Notes under the pieces: model-generated
The model's database searches: none
What the model was told of the DNA's origin: nothing
The model's input: only the letters and a program-made list of their open reading frames with translations
Part shown: piece by piece, positions 38,460 to 50,600 of the stretch
Numbering within the stretch: the first letter of the stretch is position 1
Layout of the letters: each line of letters opens with the position of its first letter
Position numbers and translations under genes: made by a program
Assembly (NCBI GenBank): GCA_021613335.1
Contig: JAJTWR010000473.1
Location: 765,001 to 829,000 of the forward strand
Reading direction: 5' to 3'
Length of the DNA: 64,000 nucleotides
From: Whitmania pigra
Lineage: Eukaryota > Annelida > Clitellata > Hirudinida > Haemopidae

Positions 38460-41028
38460 AGGAGAAGCAGACATGATGATGATGACAATGATGTTAATTG
38501 AATGGATGAAGCATGAAAGAAGAAAAGAAAGGATTCCAAATGGATTAAATTAACTTATTTGCGTCATTCAAGAGCTCCTCCTTCCAAATTAAATTCCTAT
38601 TTTTTTCTACAAATTAATGATAATTATTAGCATAATTGGTTGTAATTGCCACGAATGAACCCAGTGGTGGTGGTGCTGATGACGATGATGATGATGATGA
38701 TGCTGCTTTCTTATCCGCCATTCTTAGTGTCGTCGTCGGTTCTGAGGTTTGCTAATTTTTCACTTTGCTAACCAGCTTCATTCGACTAAAAGCAAAACCG
38801 ATCATCCATCTTGAACAATCGACTTCTCCGGAGATAAGACAAAAAAGTGACGATGACTGCTGCTACTACAACTAATAGTAGAAGTACTAGTGGCACTTAA
38901 TGCACCTGTTAGGTATCTTTATTGTTGTCGTCGTCGTCCTAGCGCTGTTACTGCCTTCTTCTGCACGAGCATGCTATACGATGCAGTCGAGCGTGTCCGA
39001 GCGCTACTATCTCCACGATGATGGCTTATTGTGTTCGTTTAGATTTCTTCTCGTCCAGTGTTTATCATATTTCGGGGGTCAATGGTGATGTCACCGATGG
39101 AAAGGCTTGGGGGTTGATGTGATGCTGTGTTGTTCTGTTGGTTGGGGTTACTTTGGCATCTAGTTGCCAGTGTGGTAGAGTGTAAACATGGGCAGAGTTA
39201 GACGTTGCATTTCTTTGGTTAGATGCTTTTCGAGTGCATCGAACGGTGGCCATAGAAACGGTTATGAGGTCGTCCGGCTGAAATTCTGTTGAGAGCCTTG
39301 GTCGCTGTTTACCCCATTTTTATGTAGGTTCTGTGCTTTTTATATTTTTCTATTGTCATTGTTTGGTTTGTCATCTACTGCATGTGACTTGATTTAGATT
39401 TTGATTTTATTTCGTACTCCGGATCTTCATCCGATCAACTCTACGGCACTCTAGTGCTCCACTTAACGACCTTATCACGACAGACACTTCACTAATCTGA
39501 TTTGTTTTTCCAACTTCTTCCTTTTTGTTCTCGATCACTCGCTCACTCTCAAATATTTTTAGCCCTCCTAAATTCATTGATTTTGACATCAATAGTGGCA
39601 GAGTGGTATGCATGCGCTTTACTGGTAGCTGATTTGTCAATGATAAAAACCTCTTGAATCTAACGATTGTGTAACAAGTTAATATTCACTGTCTTATCGT
39701 TTGGGTAGGGCGGAAATCAATAAATTATGATAATGCTGTCACTCTGGGGGTTGGTACTTCGGATGGATCAGTCCGAGGGCATTCAAACTCTTAAGATTTT
39801 TGCGAGCAGTTGTTGCGTAACGCGATTGCGGTTGTGTGGGGTTCACTAGTCAAACTGAGGCGTCAACTGCTGGTTTAGCTCAACGCGGAAATATGGCGAC
39901 ATCGTTGTTAAAAAGTGGTCCTACATCGTGAATTACAATTTAACAAATTACTGTGTAGGTCAAGAAAGGCGTAACAATTTATAGAATATGCAGTATTGTA
40001 GCATCCCGACGATAATAGTGATAACAATAATAATAATACGGCATGGCATACGGTAAAACCACTTTGAAAGAAGTGAAATCGCCGAAATTGGGACTTTAGT
40101 AATATAGCCTATTTCGTAGTAGTCAGAAAAGGGACGAGAGTCAACTACATTTATAGTTATCTTTAAGACACCAGTTTAGCCATACCAACAATTACTCTAA
40201 CCATTCCGTTGCCCTTGTCGAGTTTAACTTTCTGACACCATAACTTGATCACCGATTGATTTGCATCTCTGTCCTCGGTGAGGGAAATTTCTTTCGTGCA
40301 TTCCACTTTGCCTCATTACATATTGTCCCATTAGATATGAATTGAAATTTTTCATTTTATTTCTCTATAATAAATAATACATAAATAAAAATATTGTTGA
40401 GTAACGCACCGGCCGCAACAACATCATCATAACATCAAATTCAACGAATTCAACTCTTTCCCAGTTTTTTTTTATTTATTAGAGCGACTAATTGCTCATG
40501 TTTAGAATTACTTACTTGACATTTGAACAAAAGTAGACCTGCCCTAAAGCAAGCATGTGTGACGAGGCGAATCACCTGTTATAAATGTCGTGCACAGCCA
40601 TTGTATGCTCCAATGCCGGGGAATCTTGATTTCGACAACGCCTTTTAATCACATTAAAAATTAACCTTTCTTTGTTTGGAAATAAGGAATACAAAAATAA
40701 AACATGAATAAATGTCGTCTTTGCATTGCCATCGTGAAACAAGTGTCGACGGAGTTTGTGATTGCTGGCAAATTGAAGCAAAGTAATAAAGAAAATAAGC
40801 TTTAAAAAAAAGTCATATAGCTCGTTAGTAAGCCAGACTTCTAAGAATTCTGCTGTGCATAGCAAAACGAAGCACAAGATATGGCGTAATCAGAATTATT
40901 TCTCAAATTAATTATAACAATACTTTCTAAAATTTTTTTAGTAATTCGATCACTAAATTTGTCTTAAAAAGTTAGTTTAAATTACGCTACATTTTAGCAT
41001 TTACTTAATTATAAATCAAGGTAATTTA
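38460..41028 (+). other. 14-3-3 3' region and intergenic DNA
   Basis: No coding exon seen. The first 600 bases are probably 3' untranslated, with a GAT repeat at 38680-38702. The rest is AT-rich with random frames on both strands. Confidence 0.5.
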
Positions 41029-41657
<629 letters not shown>

Positions 41658-41659
41658 CA

Positions 41660-42950
41660 CTGTCATCATCATCGCTAACAGTTTTTTTAAAGCTTTTACC
41701 AACACAATTTCATTGTTACTGTATGATATTGTATAATTGTAAGAATAAATTAGAAATAAATTAGAGTTTTGGTATTAAAAATTATTACCATAATTATTAC
41801 CATGGGATGATGTGACTCATGATTAGTCTTAATTTAAGACTGCTTCAGTTATCCCGAAAGAGTTTTGGTTGTTTAACTCTCTTCAATTGTTGCTGCACAC
41901 GGACAGCAAATTTAATATATTTTAATTTACATAGTAATGCCTATCATTTTACGATTATTAATTTAAGCAATAATGATTTTTTTTTAGTCTTTAAGACCAG
42001 TTTTGAGCACACGCCTCTATGATCAAACTCGGATTTATATAACACGGCATTTAGCATGCATTTGTCATTTCATGCAAGGTGTGTGTTTTGGGAAGTCGTT
42101 ATCTGATATTATTTCTCGAAAGGTGAGTTACTGTACATGTCAATTCGAGTGATTATAAGTTTATTGTCGTATCGTATATCTCCCTGAACTACAGTGATTT
42201 AATTTAGCGCAGGTTTAATAGAAATAGAAGTTTTAATTTTGATAAAATATTCGACAAAGGTGATAACTGCCCCTGTGCTAGGTAGGGGTTTATAAACGAG
42301 GCGATTATAAATCAACTTGTAGAAATTTTTCCATAGGCACCATGAGGACTTTTAATGATATTTGAAAGGAGAAATGGTTTTTTTTTGTTGACAAAATAAA
42401 TTAATTCAAATGATAAAAAGATAAAAAAAAAATTGCTAGTGCACTACATGTGTCATGTCTTTTTGCAAAATTTGGTTATTTTAGGTAATTATTAAACAGA
42501 TTTTGCTTGTAAATCGTCGAACAGAATGACTTCACAGTCACTTCTTGCACTAAACTAGCAGGGCGAAAAGTGTTGGAATTAATTTTTACAATTTCTTCTT
42601 AAAACATTATGCGATATCTTTGGTCACAAGAGCGCGCAGCTATTAATTCCCTAATTGAGTCATCGGTTGTGATTGTGTTGTCGGGCTGTCTTTGTGTGTA
42701 AATAAATTTAGGTTCTAGGAAATCTCAGCGATTTCAACAAAAATTTCCATTGTTATTCACCGTCGTTAATCTGCCTGCGTTTCGCCAATTTTCCGACGTA
42801 ATAAAAATCATCAATCCAATTCAAAGATTAGAATTTCCACCAAAATCTCCTCCAGAATAACAAATGCGTTGACAACTACCTCATTGAGCTGTCAAAAATT
42901 TACATCAATTTCATTACTGAATTCTAAAACTTAAAATTATAACATTTTTC
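41660..42950. other. Intergenic, no gene seen
   Basis: AT-rich sequence with short frames lacking similarity or splice context. It may hold 5' exons of the next gene. Confidence 0.4.
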
Positions 42951-42974
42951 CAGATCAACTTTTTGTGACTCTTC

Positions 42975-43947
42975 ATGACTTTACCAAACGAATGTCCTCT
43001 GGAAGACATTGATTGTTTCGTAGGTGGAAAAGTGGTCAGGGTTTTAAACAATGGGATATTGAAATCTGGAAGCAAGTGAGAAATTTATAAACTCACAAAT
43101 ATTTATGTTCTTAATAAAAGATATATTTAGCAGACGCTTTAAGTGATTAAGACGTTCTGAGTTATTGCACCTCCTTTTGAAAATATAATGATGTATGTGT
43201 GTGTACTTTTGAATAATATTAAGGCGATAAAATATTATGCGCGTAAATAATTTGTGCGAATTTGAATGATATTAAGGCACATCGTTTTCTATGGCCCTAA
43301 ACAATTTTATTATTATTATTATTAGTGAATAAAATTTTTATTGCACTTTTAAAGATTTGTCTGTGAGGGATTCAAGCTCTATCCTCAAGTTGGTAATGCT
43401 TCATGTTCACTGTCCGGCTCGAAGAATTGGACCACATTCCAAGCTAAAGGTGACTGTAGTTTGCATTTTTTTTTTGATTGGCTCAAGATACTTAAGTTTA
43501 CGTGTGTGGATTATTTTTTATTAAATTTCGTTTCTGTTTGTTTTTATTAAATAAAATTAGAAATAATAAGGTTTCAGAATTGACAATGTTGTGATGATGA
43601 TGATGATGATTTCAGTTAGCATGCATGCGAAATCAATTCAAATCATAAAATTCTTGTTTTTTTGACCATTTCTACTTTCAGATGTCCATGAATCCCAGCA
43701 TCAGACACCTGTTTACATTCCAGTGCTCATCATCATCATCATCATCATCTTCGTAATCATCATAATTATGGCTGCTTTTTGTATATGGAGAAAAATTAGG
43801 AATCGTAGCCATTGCATTTCAAACAAAGAAGATCCCAAACAGGATGCAGGCTCAAACAACATCGATTTACTAAGCGATGAGAGAACCAAATCACCAAATC
43901 ATCGTTTTTACTCGTGCACCGAAACCATGGAGTTGGCAAAGGTTTAG
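42975..43947 (+). CDS. Sushi-like single-pass membrane protein
   Basis: Exons 42975-43075, 43355-43449 and 43682-43947 join in frame to 153 residues. The N-terminal part resembles part of a sushi/CCP domain (CPLEDIDCF, FVCEGFKLYPQVGNASC, SGSKNWTTF) but the fourth cysteine is missing. Residues about 76-97 form a membrane helix, [20 protein letters not shown], flanked by WRKIRNR on the inner side. A 50-residue tail holds SDERTK and RFYSC. The isoleucine run is coded by seven consecutive ATC codons. The ATG follows an in-frame stop and no signal peptide is seen, so 5' exons may be missing from this model. The end GTTTAG may be the stop or a donor: an acceptor at 44807 could add a short tail. Confidence 0.6.
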
Positions 43948-44464
43948 CAACTGTTTGTGCCCTCCTTCCCATCCTATGGATGTTTGTCAATTTTTTTTGA
44001 AATGCTTTATTAACGTTATTTATGTATTTATTTATTTGATTATAGTCCTTTGCGTAACTTTATTAACGCCCGATGCGTAGCCAGATGATTAGGGAGGTGT
44101 TCCCGCAGCGTGGTTCGAATTGTTTTAAGTTATTGTTTGAGGCTGTCTTCTGTTGCATTGACGTTAACGCTTTATGATTTTGAATAGAATAGCTTTTCAA
44201 ATATATAGAATATATATATTAGAATCTTTTGTGTTGCGTAGCTAGATGATTAGGACGGCGATCTCGGATTGTATTAAGTTATTGTTTTTCGCTGTTTTCT
44301 TTTGCAATATACTTTTTACAATATCTTGTTGCTTTTTGTCTCACACACTCAAAATTGTGACCGGGTCAGAGAGTTGATTCGGCTATTAAGGCATCAAGTC
44401 GGTTGAGAAATTATACAATCTTATCGCACTTTTCTATCGCCAAACTGTGGATAACACTTTCAAA

Positions 44465-44530
44465 TAATAATAATAATAATAAATTAAATAATTTATAAAG
44501 CGCCTGTAAGAGGCGTCAAAACGCCGTCCA
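44465..44530 (-). mobile_element. SINE 3' tail fragment
   Basis: On the minus strand, GGCGCTTTATAAAT (44491-44504) is followed by AATTT and then an (ATT)n run at 44465-44482. This matches the tail type of the SINE at 20285-20460 and of 61085-61135. Confidence 0.55.
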
Positions 44531-44982
44531 TTCATAAGTTCCCTCTCTAAGGAGATGACTGCTAAGTCTGTAAGCCTTAAATTGTTGATCGAATGTAGTT
44601 TTATTACGGTCTTGAGTTTTGAGAAAGGTTGCAACATCTTGCAACATTACAGCTCACTACAGGGCACACACTGAAACCTGTGGGCGGATTTAGGCGAAGG
44701 GGGGCGACTACTAAAATTTTCGTCGAAAGTGGTAAATTATTCAAATAATTGATTAAACAAAACATTCTGAGGATGTTAAAGTGATTTTTTTTTCTTTTCG
44801 TTTCCAGAAACTCCAGCTAAACGAAGCAAAGTAACAATTCCACGAGTGACGAACGAAATAGAAATTACTGCGTTAATTTGAATACTAAGTTAGTGGTTAC
44901 AATTACTAACAACCCTAAAGCTCCAATGTAGCATGGTTTTAAACTTGTTTTTTATGGCCTTCCTTTGCTTGACCTGTCACGG

Positions 44983-45210
44983 ATGATTTTCTTGACACTT
45001 TTCTTTCGTGTATACGGTTACAACGCAGAGCCGAGTGAATGCAATTGTTCGCTTCATGCAGTCACAATTCACTGCATCCATAATTCACTGGATGAATTCG
45101 ACACTGAGGGTGATATGATGTTTCGAAATTGCGCCCTTAGAATCACCGTCACGCTTGATGCTCAACAACGGAGTCGATTAAAAAAAATAAAAAAGATATG
45201 CAGACACTAA
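44983..45210 (+). CDS. Candidate small secreted Cys-containing peptide
   Basis: A 75-residue frame opens with MIFLTLFFRVYGYNA, a plausible signal peptide, followed by SECNCSLHAVTIHC, NCALRITVTL and a strongly basic end (RSRLKKIKKICRH). Five cysteines follow the signal. The CNC-x-VTIHC pattern faintly recalls the N-terminal cap of leucine-rich-repeat proteins. No family recognised; single uninterrupted frame, no TATA box assigned. It could also be an exon of a longer gene or chance. Confidence 0.35.
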   Translation: MIFLTLFFRVYGYNAEPSECNCSLHAVTIHCIHNSLDEFDTEGDMMFRNCALRITVTLDAQQRSRLKKIKKICRH

Positions 45211-45407
45211 GAGTGCTACACAGGTATATAGGACGATACAAGGACATATTGGACAAGCAGTCCTTGGTGAGTTATTGGGGAATTATTGACGTGCAGACTG
45301 AAATTTACATCTAGAAAATAAAGCGTACAGGAATAATAAATATATAAAAAAATGATTGTCTTCGATGGAACATGGATAGTTAAAAAAATAAACTAAATAA
45401 TGACAAT

Positions 45408-45588
<181 letters not shown>

Positions 45589-45589
45589 G

Positions 45590-47334
45590 TCAAGCATGGA
45601 TGATGAAGCCGCAAGAGCATCCTCAAACGTCAGACAAGTGCGTTTCAATCCAGTCACAACAGAAACAATTATGACCTCAGTAATAGTAAATTAATAATTA
45701 AATTAATAATTAAACTAATAAACAACCATTACAACATTGCGACGTATTCGTGGGCATAAACTAAGTAGGCCCTTATCAAAGTAGGGAACTGTTCATTTTG
45801 TATCACGGCGTTACGACGACCGCGATGACGTCACAAGCGCTAGAACAGCCACAGCACATCAATGCACCGATAACTAAATTAAAGATTAACAACTGACATC
45901 ACTAGTAGGTAATCACTGACAAAAAGTAACATAGGAGCTAGTAACCATCAGTTTGTATTATTAATTAATTAATTCGTAGATGTTAATGAGTCGACCAATA
46001 GGAAGGCAGGAGGCGGGCAACGAAGCCCCAGGCAAACCCTTCCTCTCAGTGGTCCCCAAAGAAAGGGGAATGTAAAACGTAAAGACGTATATTTACTGGG
46101 TTGATTGGTCAGTCGATTGAAGGAGCTCAGCTCAAATGGTTGGCAGTCAAATGATTGAAAGATCAATCAACCAGGATTCATGCATGCATGTTAAGTCCTA
46201 GGATCAACTAGCTGTCAATGCAGATTGTCAAAACAGTCGATAATCATTCGATAATAATTAACTATATTAATATATTAAATATATTACACTCAAAAATATT
46301 ATACTCCAACAACGACAACAACAGCAACAACAATGGACACATAGAGCAGCCAAATGAAAACCTAAAACCTAAACAAAAACATCACACGAGAACCAAAGTA
46401 AGAGTTGGAATACTAGAAATTACAGGAGGCTTGAAATTGTCCTATTAGAGAACAGTATCATCATCATCAACATCATCATCATCATCATCATCAACATCAT
46501 CATCACCATTGGACAGCTGCCTGTCTTGACCTCGGCCAATGGGCTTTTGAGTTGAGAATATTTCCCTAGAGAAAAATTACTGTTTCGAAAGCCTGTGCAA
46601 AAGAATCACAACTAATAACACATGTGAAATTAATAGGCAACATGTAACCAAGAAATTAAAAAGAAATAATATTAATAAATAATGAATAGTTAATAATGAT
46701 TATCCAATGAATAGTTAATAATGATTATCCGGTAAACGATAGTTCTGACCGATGTTTCCGAACCAATCGGAGATGCCGACCCATCGAGAACTAAAAGCGT
46801 AACCCAATCAAGTGCAATCAAGACACGAATCAGTTGCCGATAAGCTGAACGGAACAGCTTCTCAAACGGCCAGTAGTTAATAATACCTGGGACAGTGAAG
46901 AAAATACTTTCAGACCGATCAGAAAACCAGAGGACGACAATAAAATAACACGAAAATAAAAAAATAAACTGAAATCAAAACAATTCGTCACCAGCTAGAA
47001 GTTCAAGGTCGTCAACAAAATCTCAACGCCATCGGTCTTCTCTGTCTCTGATCGGGTTGAATCCGCTGGGACTCTGGGAGAGGTATAACGACAAGGATTA
47101 GAAAAAGAGCTTCCTAAAATAGGATCCAATGGGTGAGCTCCACATACTGTCATTGCTTTGACCAATGAGAATGGTTAGCACAGAAACGGTCAACATCGAA
47201 GTTATGCAACTACGAAGACAAGATCCTTCTCTCGTCCTCATTGATTATTTTCCGATCACTCTAAGAATTCATTGGTCCAGATTGTCAAACTACAAAAAAA
47301 GGAGGCGGAGTCGAAAATCGACATCCTCCGGTTC
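45590..47334. other. Intergenic, no gene seen
   Basis: 3' side of the SLC5A gene. It includes an ATC/AAC run at 46455-46505 and a short direct repeat, about 25 bp, at 46680-46730. No supported exon. Confidence 0.5.
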
Positions 47335-47659
47335 TCATTGGTTGCTCGTGGAGGTGTCAACGGAGGGGGCTCTGAGAAGCCAGAAATCACTCCCGGTGCT
47401 GAAGAAAATGTAGAAGAAGATGTCGATTGTGAGGAGGAAGACGAGGAAGATGGTGAGGATAATCTTCTCCTTCCTGGTCTGCTTCAGCTTCTGAATCTCC
47501 TCGATTCGACATCGGTTCTCGTAGGCGGCCTCTTCGCTCGAGTTGAGCCCGCAGAACCATCTGATGAATCGAGAGAATGGAGAACGCTGTGCCGGAGATC
47601 CGTCGGAGTCTGAGAAATTATCATCATTATCTTTATTATTATTATTATTATTATTATTA

Positions 47660-47699
<40 letters not shown>

Positions 47700-50600
47700 A
47701 CATAAAACATCGATAAATAGCCTATGATTGGAATGCATGAATGCTCCAAATTGAATAAAATTAATGAACAAGAATAAGATTAATCAAATCGACACAGTAC
47801 CACCACACATAATATTGCACCAAAAATCTATACACACACATATATATATATATATATGTTATATATATACACACTGATGTTTATATCAGTATGCTAAAAA
47901 TAACACGAAGAATGAATAGGAATTTCCAACTGACCAACGTTACGATCGACTTCATACTCTCCTTGGGCTTCCAGCGGAGAAAGAATTTTCACCTTCCTCG
48001 GCTCCTCCAGGATGATTTCAATCGTCTCGTTCCCGACGACGAAATCTCCCGTCTCCTTGGCAACTTCTCCGGCCGCTCCCTTCCCATTGGTCAATCCAGG
48101 GATAAGGTTCTTCACCTCATCCAATGGTTTGAGTCCTTCTGCTCCATTCACCTTGACCTCCTCGGGTCGGAGGTTCCTGGAATCCAGCGAGCTCATTGGT
48201 CGGACGGCCGGGTCGAATCTCGTCCAGTAGGTTGCTTGGGCGATCTTTAACGGGAGATTTAAGATGTCGATGAAGTCAAAACAATAAAGACAAGCTGATA
48301 TATCATGTTTTGATTTATCGTAATGGTATCTGGTTGGCAGCTGCAACATCAGCAAAAAGCCATATTGGACACGTTGACAATAACAAAATACGTGCACAAG
48401 AATGATTCTCACCTGATTTTCAGTCGGTTTCTCGGTGAACAAACTGACAACGACGAGGATGAAGCAGGTAAGCAGGAAGAGAATAAACGCAAAGTACATG
48501 TAATGCAGGCCAGAGACGATCCAAGGCCTGTCGTCGGGCTGACCGCACAGGGGCTCGGGGTACATGAAGTTGAGGACCATTCTTACCGAGCCAAGAACCA
48601 AGCCCACCATTAGAGAAACAAATGCACCCTGAAATGGATAGTAGATCAATGAATGAGGAAAAGTTTTTAAATCCACCGACGAGGCCAAAGTTGTCGCTAT
48701 ACCCACTTTCTCATTGGCTCTTTTCCAGAGGACAGCCAATAGATAGACAGCAGCAATGGGCGGAGCCAAATAGGCGCTCACCGATTGGATGTACATGTAA
48801 AGTTGTGCCCCCTGCATATTCTGGACGATCGGAATCCACAGTATGCCAACAAAAACCATTAGTCCGACAAAAACTCTGAATAATGACAATTAATGTCGGA
48901 AAATTAAAAAAAAAAGAAAATAATAATAATCACAATCGTTATCACAATCAATATGGCTAATCAGCTTACCTTCCAACTATCATTAGTTCCTTGTTACCTG
49001 CCCCCTTCTTGATGTTTCTGTAAATATCCATCGTAAAGAGGGTACTGGCGCTGTTGAATATCGAGGTCAGGTCACTGACGAGAGCGGCCAGCATGACTGA
49101 CATCATGAGGCCTTTCAAGCCTGGAAAGAATTAATTATTTAATTAGGTCATGCCGTCTGATTTTGCAATCAATGATGATGACGATGATGATGACAATAAT
49201 ATATTATAACGATAATAATAAAAATATTAAAGGTTATAAAGATAAAAATAGCCATAATAATTTAAAGACTATTCAGTCCAAGTATGATTAGTTTGAGAAT
49301 GTAAATAAAATATATTCATCAACCTTTTAACGGCAAGATGAACAGTTTTAGAATAATAGCGGCAATTTGAGGCCACTTTCGTTTCGAAATAAATCAACAT
49401 GACATCAAAACCACAAAAATAAAAAAAATATAAAAAAATAAAATAACACGAAAGCACAATGCAAGCTTGAATAATTTATGCTAACAACATCCAGCTCATT
49501 AATATGCAAACCTGTGGGCATGATTTCGAGGACCAGCTTAGGGAAAGCAATGTTGCTGCATCCTCGCCTGTTTTGGCAGACCTTCATGCAAACCTCGGGA
49601 TCAACGCAGGCCACCTCATCTGATGATGTCGTGATAACAGTTATGATAATATTATGTTAACTGAAGTATTGCAATTAAACTAATTATATAACAACTTTAC
49701 ACTAAAGTGTAAATAAACATATGTAAACAAGCGAGAGTCACTAAAACCAATAGGACATTTAATAGTTGTTGTTGATATGAGAGTGTTGGGGAACTGATAT
49801 GAATATTCAGAACCGATATGAATATTCATAACCGATATGAATATTCATAACCGATATGAATATTCAGAACCGATATAAATATTCAGAACCTGGAAATAGG
49901 ACCCTGCTGATCATTCCTGGCATGACGAGGATGAAAACTGGAAGGATCTTTAAATAGCCAGCGAATAGGGTGCTTCCCTGGGCGTGGCTCAGACTTTTGG
50001 CAGCCAATGTCCTTTGGACAATCATCTACAAGGGGTAATGATAATTCGTGTTATTAATCCTGATTCATAAACTTGTTGTCAGTAACCAGTACTGTCGAGC
50101 TCTCTACCAACATTTACTAACAATTCATTAGAATAATATTAAAGTTAATAAAAGATTGCCATAGTAACAAAAACCGTCCAATACCTGATCTGCACACCAG
50201 TACCAAATGGAGGCAGGCGTCTGCCCCAGCAGGAAACCGGGCCAGGGCATGTCCGGGTCGCTGGCATCCCTGAGCATGTACCACGAGTCCGCCCTCGGCC
50301 TACCGCACTCCAGAAGGGCCGACCTGTTTCCCGAGGTCACGAACTCGGCAGCGGAAGAAAGTACGGCCGCTGAGGTGGCATTCGATCCTGCTAGGTTTTG
50401 AACGACCGAAGAAATAACGGAAGAGGTGAATGCAATGGTGAGGTTGAGATCCGAAGAATTGGAAAAGTTCGGATTCGAAGCTGTTGCCCACGGACCGAGG
50501 ACGTTGGGGATGGCCAACATGTAACGACGGTAGAGGTCCGCGTAACCGCCTACCTCTCGAAAGCCTGGAGAAAGTGCGGAATGGTAAATAATAACGACTG

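Noticed and set aside
41819..42022. 67-codon plus frame with a CCC motif
   Set aside because: No signal peptide, splice context or family resemblance.
44080..44290. Two similar tRNA-like stretches (GTAGCCAGATGATTAGG and GTAGCTAGATGATTAGG) suggesting another SINE
   Set aside because: Box B is convincing in only one of them and no SINE tail follows; too degraded to call.
49792..49889. CRISPR-like array of 19-bp repeats
   Set aside because: Contiguous tandem units without spacers, in a eukaryotic intron.
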